A DNA stretch of 52,992 nt from positions 1-52,992 of the forward strand of contig CAYJEQ010000011.1 in assembly GCA_964369235.1 (NCBI GenBank), given 5' to 3'. This document shows positions 43,441 through 50,149 of the stretch, in pieces. Below the pieces are notes generated by a model. The model made no database searches, was not told where the DNA came from, and was given only the letters and a program-made list of their open reading frames with translations. Both the position numbers and the translations under genes were made by a program. The DNA comes from CAYJEQ01 sp964369235. Lineage in GTDB: Bacteria; Bacillota; Clostridia; Oscillospirales; Ruminococcaceae. The number at the start of each line of letters is the position of its first letter. The first letter of the stretch is position 1.

Positions 43441-45531
43441 ATGTTAAATATACCACAACTGGATGATCTCAGTTATGAAAAGTTATTCGAAAGGGCTAGG
43501 AGCCGAATTCCTAGCCTTACTGAAGAATGGACAGATTTTAATGACCATGATCCAGGGATAACCACCTTGCAGACCTTTGGGTGGCTTACGGATAATCTTA
43601 ATTACTTTATGGATGCTACAGGGGAGATACACCGATTAAAATACCTTAAACTACTAGGTATTACCCCAAGTATGTCTGTAGCTAAGTCCATACTGAGTAT
43701 ACAGACAGATAGGGATAGTATTATTATACCAAAAGGTGCTAAGTTTACAGCAGATAGGCGAGTTTTTGAGGCATGTGACAGCTATATAGCTACAGTTAAT
43801 CAGACAAATGCTATCTACACAGCCCTTGATGGGGTTTTTCGTGATATAACCGACATAGCAGGTATGGATGGTAGCTATGGTGAGGTGTTTTCCTTTGAAC
43901 AGGGGGAAAATGTACTTTATATCGGCCTGGATAAAAAGGAAAGTGGCACCATTAGACTGTATATGGAGATAGAAGATGTGCCTTTAAGAAATGCTTTTAA
44001 AGATGGATTCTCCCTCTGTAAGATACAGTGGCAGTATTATAATGGTAGCAGTTGGAAAAATGCCAAACTTATCACCGACGAAACCTCAGGGCTACTGCGC
44101 TCTGGTGCAGTAGTGCTAAAACTAGAGGATAGCTTAGAACTATGGGGAGAGAATATAGTAGAGGAAAACTACTATATTAGAGGGATTTTAACCGAGAATA
44201 ACTATGATATTCTGCCACGACTTGGCAAGATAACCTTAAACTGTATTAATGTAGAGCAAAATCACACCATATCCAGTGGTGTTGAGATGGTTTACAGTGG
44301 AGGGGATAGCCTACCTATTAACTGGGCAATAGAAGATGACTCTGTTATTACAGTGTCAGTGGATAAAGGTGGATATTACCAGTGCTGGTATAAACATAGC
44401 CTAGATGATAATAGCCTCTGTGAAGTGGTAGATGGTGAGTATCAGTGGCAGAAAATAGTGAAGTTTAACAAAGGTATAACCCCAAATAAAGGGGATAAAA
44501 TCCTAGTACATATAGTGTCAGAGATGCTTTATGATCAGATGATATTAGGGGTAACCGATGGCACTGCCTCCCAACCTGTAAAGCTAGATATAACTGGTGT
44601 GTGTAAATTACAGTTAGCCCTAGTGGATAAACGAGAAGGTAGGGACTGTTATACTCTATGGGAAGAATCCACCACCCCAGACAAAGCGACCCATGATGAA
44701 AAGGTGTTTTTCTATGATGGTGAGCATATTGTTTTTGGTGATGCTATACATGGCTTACAGCCAGACCCTAATCTGACTATTATGGCAATAACAATTAAAA
44801 CCAGTGATTTTGAAGAGGGTAATGTACTTACAGGTAAGGTAAATAAATCTATTAGTTGTGGGTTAGATCATCTTAAGGTGTCTAATATTTCTTCTGCTGT
44901 AGGTGGCAAATGGTATGAAAACTCTGTAGAGCTAGAAACCAAGCTAGAGGAAAAGATGGAAAGTATCAGCCGAGGGGTAACTATAGGGGATTATCAAAAT
45001 ATTGTAAAGGCTACACCGGGGCTTATTATTGATTATGTAAATGTTATACCTATGAATCAGTACCGAGAATGTTATGATATTCCCTATAAGGGCAATACAT
45101 TATTTATTGCTGTAAAGCCTCATAGCAGTGGTGAACAGGGCAGTCTTACCCCTTATCAGATAAAGCATATAGAAAATAATCTAGAGGAGTACCGACTACT
45201 AACAACAAATATACAGATTATTCCACCGAAATATGTTAAGGTAAATGTTTTCGGCAGGATAGATCTTATAGATGAAACTCAGGAAAATATTGATATTGTT
45301 AAAGATAAACTGGCCAGGCTGATTAATTATCACAGCAATGGTGGTTTTGGCAAGGATATAGTTTATGGCAAGCTATTCTCAGCAATTGAGATGCTAGAAC
45401 AAGTTAGAAGTGTACATCGCATATCCTTTGAGGTAATAGGCAAAGGTGCCATGAAAAACCATCGTGGTGATATAGTAGTACATGCCGATGCCCTATCCTA
45501 TATTGGGGATATAGATATTGAATTTGTATAA
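43441..45531 (+). CDS. CIS baseplate assembly protein (Afp12-like)
   Basis: A 696-residue wedge protein. It starts with LDDLSYEKLFERARSRIP, then WTDFNDHDPGITTLQTFGWL (about 31-50), the 'D-x-N-x-H-D-P-G-I-T' signature of this baseplate family. The C-terminal third (SISRGVTIGDYQNIVKATPG, about 508-527) resembles the corresponding part of baseplate J. In Afp and PVC the equivalent protein pairs with the J protein. Ribosome binding site AAGGGAG. Confidence 0.88.
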   Translation: MLNIPQLDDLSYEKLFERARSRIPSLTEEWTDFNDHDPGITTLQTFGWLTDNLNYFMDATGEIHRLKYLKLLGITPSMSVAKSILSIQTDRDSIIIPKGAKFTADRRVFEACDSYIATVNQTNAIYTALDGVFRDITDIAGMDGSYGEVFSFEQGENVLYIGLDKKESGTIRLYMEIEDVPLRNAFKDGFSLCKIQWQYYNGSSWKNAKLITDETSGLLRSGAVVLKLEDSLELWGENIVEENYYIRGILTENNYDILPRLGKITLNCINVEQNHTISSGVEMVYSGGDSLPINWAIEDDSVITVSVDKGGYYQCWYKHSLDDNSLCEVVDGEYQWQKIVKFNKGITPNKGDKILVHIVSEMLYDQMILGVTDGTASQPVKLDITGVCKLQLALVDKREGRDCYTLWEESTTPDKATHDEKVFFYDGEHIVFGDAIHGLQPDPNLTIMAITIKTSDFEEGNVLTGKVNKSISCGLDHLKVSNISSAVGGKWYENSVELETKLEEKMESISRGVTIGDYQNIVKATPGLIIDYVNVIPMNQYRECYDIPYKGNTLFIAVKPHSSGEQGSLTPYQIKHIENNLEEYRLLTTNIQIIPPKYVKVNVFGRIDLIDETQENIDIVKDKLARLINYHSNGGFGKDIVYGKLFSAIEMLEQVRSVHRISFEVIGKGAMKNHRGDIVVHADALSYIGDIDIEFV

Positions 45532-45542
45532 AGGAGGGGTTT

Positions 45543-46658
45543 GTGTTGAATCGTGAACTAAAAAGGGTTAACTACTATAAACACAGCCTGCTAAAAGGCA
45601 TATATAAAGGCTTTAACTATAATGATCAGCTACAGATGACTATGGAAGATAGCTGGGCTTATTATATAACCCCTATGTATGATACTAAAGATTATCAGGG
45701 AAGTTTTAACCGACTTGTGTTAGAGGGTGATTTTTCCAAGGTAAAGCTGGAGGTGGTGGTAGCTGCTACAGATCACCTTAATCACAGCCATCCAGAGGGA
45801 TTTGAGGATTTAGGGCAGTATTTCTCCAGCCCTAATGTTAAGGCTAGAGAAAAGGTTGCTACCTTAAAAAAGCTAAGTCACAGCCGTAGTATTAATGCTA
45901 AAGATATGCTACTACATGATATAAAGGGCAGATATGTATGGGTATTTATTGCTGTACATCCACTAGAATCTGAGGCAAGCTGTCTTTTAGAAGGATTTCA
46001 GCTACAGTTTCCCAAACTGAGTTTTACCCAGTATCTACCAGAAATCTATCAAGAAAATCAGTTTTTTGACAGGTATATAGGTGTGTTTCAGTCATTATTT
46101 TTAGATGAGGAAGAGAAGGTGGCACAGCTACCTAATTTACTAGACTATGAAACAGCCCCTGATAATATTGTAGAGGAACTTGCCAGTTGGGTGGGTATTG
46201 ATAATAAAGAGAGAATATTCTCTACCCAGCAGTTACGAGAGATAATAAAGGGTATGGATCTATTTCAAGGCTGTAAAGGCACCAAAAAAGCCCTAGAGGC
46301 TATAATAGAGTTAGCCACAGGCATAACGCCTATAATTGTGGAGAACTTTAAATGGAATACAGGTGGCATACCTGCCTATAGACAGGAGATGTATGGCAAT
46401 CTATATGGCAGTAGCTATAATGATTTCTGTGTCATAATGGATATAAGCAGTGGTTATAAACTGCCTATTAATGATGAAAAACTAGGGATTATAATAGAAA
46501 ATTACACCATGGTAGGCACAGGATATAAACTGGTTAAACTAGAGCGTTGCCCCCATAGTGATACCCATTGTTACCTAGATATTAACAGTGTCCTATCTAC
46601 ACCACAGATGGCAGAAACCAGTGGAATTATGCTGGGCTCCCATATTACAATGGGTTAG
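45543..46658 (+). CDS. CIS tail protein, P2 gpI-like (baseplate/fibre connector)
   Basis: A 371-residue phage tail protein. The C-terminal half has the gpI-type sequence YLPEIYQENQFFDRYIGVFQ (about 163-182), a helical segment to LASWVGID, and FQGCKGTKKALEAIIELATG (about 242-261). This family links fibres to the wedge. The start is GTG at 45543 or TTG three bases on, after AAAGGAGGGG. It closes the block of recognisable structural genes; no separate fibre gene is found downstream, so the 603-aa and 2723-aa proteins upstream are the fibre-like candidates. Confidence 0.85.
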   Translation: MLNRELKRVNYYKHSLLKGIYKGFNYNDQLQMTMEDSWAYYITPMYDTKDYQGSFNRLVLEGDFSKVKLEVVVAATDHLNHSHPEGFEDLGQYFSSPNVKAREKVATLKKLSHSRSINAKDMLLHDIKGRYVWVFIAVHPLESEASCLLEGFQLQFPKLSFTQYLPEIYQENQFFDRYIGVFQSLFLDEEEKVAQLPNLLDYETAPDNIVEELASWVGIDNKERIFSTQQLREIIKGMDLFQGCKGTKKALEAIIELATGITPIIVENFKWNTGGIPAYRQEMYGNLYGSSYNDFCVIMDISSGYKLPINDEKLGIIIENYTMVGTGYKLVKLERCPHSDTHCYLDINSVLSTPQMAETSGIMLGSHITMG

Positions 46659-46705
46659 TCTATATTTAGATGACCATAGCAAACTTAAGAAAGAAGGATA
46701 TGATT

Positions 46706-47251
46706 ATGAGTGATAATATGGAAGAAAAAGACATAGATAAATTACTATTTGATGCAGAGGTTTTATATCAACTTATAGAAGATTTCTCAAGAGATATGGG
46801 CGTAGAAACAGTTAAGATAGAGGAGGAAGAAGAAGGTATTTATGCATTGCAGATGAGGCTTACAGATTTGGGTAAAATCCAGCATAGCATGATTATCGAA
46901 CTGCAATTTATCTTCCTAACAGAACAGGAAAGATTTGTTTCTAGTAGAATTACAGGACTTATATTTGATGGATTTCCTGAGGAAAATTACATGGAACTTC
47001 TCAAAGCCTGCAATATCTTAAACCCTGGTATTAGCAATGGATCTATCTATATTAAAGATGGTTCGCTTTACACTGCTTCTGGGTCTACTGTGGGATTTGA
47101 CCATAGCTTAAGATCTGCTTTTGAGATTATAGTAACCGATCTTGCTCTAGTTTTTGGCACACTGGAATGTGTAGTAGATGGGCTTGCAGTGGTAGCTAGA
47201 GGGATGTCAACAGCAGAAGAAGCAGCAGAGAAGTATTTTTTCGCAGATTAG
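46706..47251 (+). CDS. Small acidic protein, possible effector chaperone
   Basis: About 181 residues, acidic. The start is placed at ATG 46706, eight bases after AAGG; the open frame extends to ATG 46670 without a ribosome binding site. The alpha-beta-beta-beta pattern, with LLKACNILNPGISNGSIYI (about 98-116), then a helix and GFDHSLRSAFEIIVTDLAL, is reminiscent of the YbjN/type III secretion chaperone fold. It is directly upstream (35 bp) of two putative cargo genes, where secretion chaperones are often encoded. Both the fold and the role are inference; it could instead be a baseplate accessory. Confidence 0.5.
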   Translation: MSDNMEEKDIDKLLFDAEVLYQLIEDFSRDMGVETVKIEEEEEGIYALQMRLTDLGKIQHSMIIELQFIFLTEQERFVSSRITGLIFDGFPEENYMELLKACNILNPGISNGSIYIKDGSLYTASGSTVGFDHSLRSAFEIIVTDLALVFGTLECVVDGLAVVARGMSTAEEAAEKYFFAD

Positions 47252-47286
47252 TACAGCTATAAGAAATCTACAGAGGGGGTAGAGTA

Positions 47287-49950
47287 ATGTCATATGAAAA
47301 ATCCGCAAAAACTAAATATAATAAACCATTGCCGGCTTTACCAAAGACATTTCAGCCTGGCCCTGCTATGCCCAAGGACAACAAGGATTATGCTAAGGCA
47401 ACTTGGGGCAAAAGACGAAATGCAAGGCTGGGTAATAAACTAATAGGCTCTATGAATCCAGATAATATTGATATTAACACCATAGATATTCATGATGAAA
47501 AACTAGGATACTCTGATATAGGTAGCGACACCATGCATAATAAGCTAGGTGGTCTTAATAATACTATCAAAAGAGGTATTCCAGATCGTGTAAAAAAGCT
47601 AACTATGGGTAAGTTTACCGACCATATGCAGCAGAAAGATAACGACACAATGCATAAAGCCCAGAAGGTAATGGATCAAGTTGCACAAACATACAAGTTA
47701 AAGGGGATATTCTCCCCTAATGAAATGCTTAGTGAAACCTCAAAAGATATTATTAAAGCATCTAAAGAAAAAGCTAAACAGAACACCCCAGCAGCTGATG
47801 TAGCAAAAGCTGTTCTAGACACTGCCCTTACAGGAGAAGATGTACAGGAAAAAAATCCTACCGCTGAGGAAAAAGATGATGTAAAAGCAGAGGCAAAGGA
47901 AGAAAAAGCTACAGAACAAGCAGGGGAAAGTCTAGAGAAAACAGCAAAGGTAGCTGCAGTTACTGGAGAAAGTAAAGAGATAGACGATACGGCAACCATA
48001 GAGGAGCTTAGAAAAATCGATACCAGTGGATGGGATCAAAAGTATGTTGATGAATACAACAACCGTATGGCTAGGTATGAGGCTGCAGTAGCTCAAGAAA
48101 AAAAGAAAAAACCCAATGATCCTCATGAAAAACAAAGGGATGCTGTAAAATATATAGGATATGCCAGTGCTATTTCTAAATACGGTGGCTTAATAGGTCG
48201 TACTGCTGCTAAACCTGTAACAGGACTACTTAATGAATCAAAGGCAGACACAGGTGGAACGGGAACATCAGGGCCAGCAAAATTTCTTGAGGCAGAAACA
48301 TACAGGCAGATGGGTGAGGATTATTTTACCCCTGAGGAATTTAATCGAGAGGATCACCTATTTGAAGATAATATGGGTACTTCCTTTAATAGTTCAGCTT
48401 TAGGGATTAATAATGCTATTACATCTGGCTTAGATGTGGCTGGTAAATCTGTAGATTATCACATGAGAAAGGATTACAGAGATAGAAAGGATAATGCAGC
48501 AGCAGCGCTGGGTATAGCTGACTCAGTAACAGGTGTTTTAGGTGGAGCAGGACAGGCGATAGGTGGCTCAACAGCAGAAAGACAGTATGTGTCTGCTGGT
48601 ATTGGCGCAGCCCAATCCACAATAAAAGCAGGTACCGATACAGCTAGGGCAGTTATGGCAATTAAGCGTGTTGCAGATATGAAAAAAGCTAGTAGTGCCA
48701 GTGATACAACCCGTATTCAGTTAGGGCTTAAACTGACTAAAGAGGAAAAGAAAGCTGGTAAAACTAAAGCTGAAGCCTCGGAAAAAAGCCGTCAGTCAGC
48801 AGCAGATTTAGCAGAAGCTAATATGCCAGCTGGATCCTCACCACAAGCTATTGAAGATGCTAGAAATAAAGCAATGGATGAAAAACGCAAAAGACAGGTT
48901 AATGAAATGGAAAAAAACCTTATGCGTAAAACAGCAATTTCTGGCAGACGAATGGAGAGTAAAGAGGCTAAATCAGGTCTTATTAAATCCTTTATGAACC
49001 TAGGCTTTAGCGCAGGAAGAATGGCATTAGTAGCCACTGGTTTCCCAGAGTTAGCAGGGCTATTAAAAACTACTGGAGCTATAGTCAATACTGCCTATGA
49101 CTTTATATCAGGTAAGGTTATTGGTAAAATAGCAGGTGGTGAAGAGGTTAAACTAATTAATAAGCAGATTGAGCTTATTAAACTACAAGGTGGACTTAAG
49201 GCTTCATATCTTGCTGACATTAATAATTATGATGATATTAAGAAGAAATTTAGAATAGGATATGCCATTTACTGTCGTCGTGATGAGAAAAATACCAATA
49301 TAATTGACCTACCGGACATGGACTTTAAAACCCTTATGAGTAATGCCCTAAGTGGTGAGGCAGGTGGTAAAAGAGGTCTTGTAAATGCCATTGCTAAGAA
49401 AAATGCCAAGGAAGTAAGAGGTGGTGTTTATGATGGTGAAGAAGATCAGAAGTTCTTAAAGGCTGCTGGCATCGTAGACCGTAAAGATGGTACCCTTATG
49501 AATAAAGAAACTATCGATCAGCGTATGGGTGTTAAGAGTAACGATGCAGGTACATTTGAAGGACCTAATAAAACCTATAGATATCATCAGACTAAGTATA
49601 GTGCAGATGTAGGCCCTACTAAGTATATAGATATGAAAAATGATCGTAAAAACATGCCAGAGGAGATTAGAAAGATTAAGGCTGGTGCAGATGGTGTGGC
49701 AGATTTTAGAAAGCGTCATGGTAAGCCAGTTGAAGGTAAGCCAGCGACAGAGCCTAACACAGCCGAAACAACAGAAGGTATTGCGCCTAATAAGCCACTG
49801 CCACCAATACCGGTAAAGAATAGACCACCTAATAAACCACCGCCACCAGTACCAGTAAGGAATAGACCACCTAATAAACCGCCACCACCAGTACCAGTAA
49901 GGAATAGGCCACCTAGTAGAACACCACCACCAGTACCATCTAGAAACTAA
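47287..49950 (+). CDS. Putative CIS cargo/effector A with SH3-ligand-like proline repeats
   Basis: An 887-residue protein, no signal peptide. It is low-complexity and charged at residues 140-230 and has an Ala/Gly-rich helical centre (about 340-480), a hydrophobic segment (about 569-618), and a C-terminal conserved module (about 625-770) containing LINKQIELIKLQGG, DFKTLMSNALSGEAGGKRG and GTFEGP. Residues 835-887 are a 14-residue tandem repeat (NKPPPPVPVRNRPP) holding PxxPx[RK] motifs like class II SH3 ligands. It is a paralogue of the next protein in the middle and C-terminal module but differs at both ends. Position after all structural genes, variable ends and a shared core suggest cargo; tape measure is the alternative. 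Confidence 0.6.
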   Translation: MSYEKSAKTKYNKPLPALPKTFQPGPAMPKDNKDYAKATWGKRRNARLGNKLIGSMNPDNIDINTIDIHDEKLGYSDIGSDTMHNKLGGLNNTIKRGIPDRVKKLTMGKFTDHMQQKDNDTMHKAQKVMDQVAQTYKLKGIFSPNEMLSETSKDIIKASKEKAKQNTPAADVAKAVLDTALTGEDVQEKNPTAEEKDDVKAEAKEEKATEQAGESLEKTAKVAAVTGESKEIDDTATIEELRKIDTSGWDQKYVDEYNNRMARYEAAVAQEKKKKPNDPHEKQRDAVKYIGYASAISKYGGLIGRTAAKPVTGLLNESKADTGGTGTSGPAKFLEAETYRQMGEDYFTPEEFNREDHLFEDNMGTSFNSSALGINNAITSGLDVAGKSVDYHMRKDYRDRKDNAAAALGIADSVTGVLGGAGQAIGGSTAERQYVSAGIGAAQSTIKAGTDTARAVMAIKRVADMKKASSASDTTRIQLGLKLTKEEKKAGKTKAEASEKSRQSAADLAEANMPAGSSPQAIEDARNKAMDEKRKRQVNEMEKNLMRKTAISGRRMESKEAKSGLIKSFMNLGFSAGRMALVATGFPELAGLLKTTGAIVNTAYDFISGKVIGKIAGGEEVKLINKQIELIKLQGGLKASYLADINNYDDIKKKFRIGYAIYCRRDEKNTNIIDLPDMDFKTLMSNALSGEAGGKRGLVNAIAKKNAKEVRGGVYDGEEDQKFLKAAGIVDRKDGTLMNKETIDQRMGVKSNDAGTFEGPNKTYRYHQTKYSADVGPTKYIDMKNDRKNMPEEIRKIKAGADGVADFRKRHGKPVEGKPATEPNTAETTEGIAPNKPLPPIPVKNRPPNKPPPPVPVRNRPPNKPPPPVPVRNRPPSRTPPPVPSRN
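49789..49947 (+). repeat. Proline-rich 42-bp tandem repeat
   Basis: Three full 14-codon units and one 11-codon partial unit encoding NKPLPPIPVKNRPP, NKPPPPVPVRNRPP (twice) and SRTPPPVPSRN at the very C-terminus of putative effector A. Confidence 0.9.
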
Positions 49951-50149
49951 TCTATACCATGGGCATAATAACAAAGATAATAAAGCAGTATTCTTATAAG
50001 AAGTTAGGCATAAGATAGAAAATACACTCTGAGTGTGGCTACTATCACCCTAATATAACAGGATGAAATTATAGATAAACAATATATATTTGCTGATAAT
50101 ATTATAATTTATTTATTGTAAGTGGTAGAAAGATAGGAGGTGGTTTTAT

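Noticed and set aside
49456..49974. Minus-strand 172-residue frame with repeated YWYWW-like segments
   Set aside because: It is the antisense of the proline-repeat end of effector A, and no ribosome binding site is present.
49951..50149. Possible internal promoter before effector B
   Set aside because: A TATAAT at 50103-50108 lacks a credible -35; kept only as a remark under the gene.
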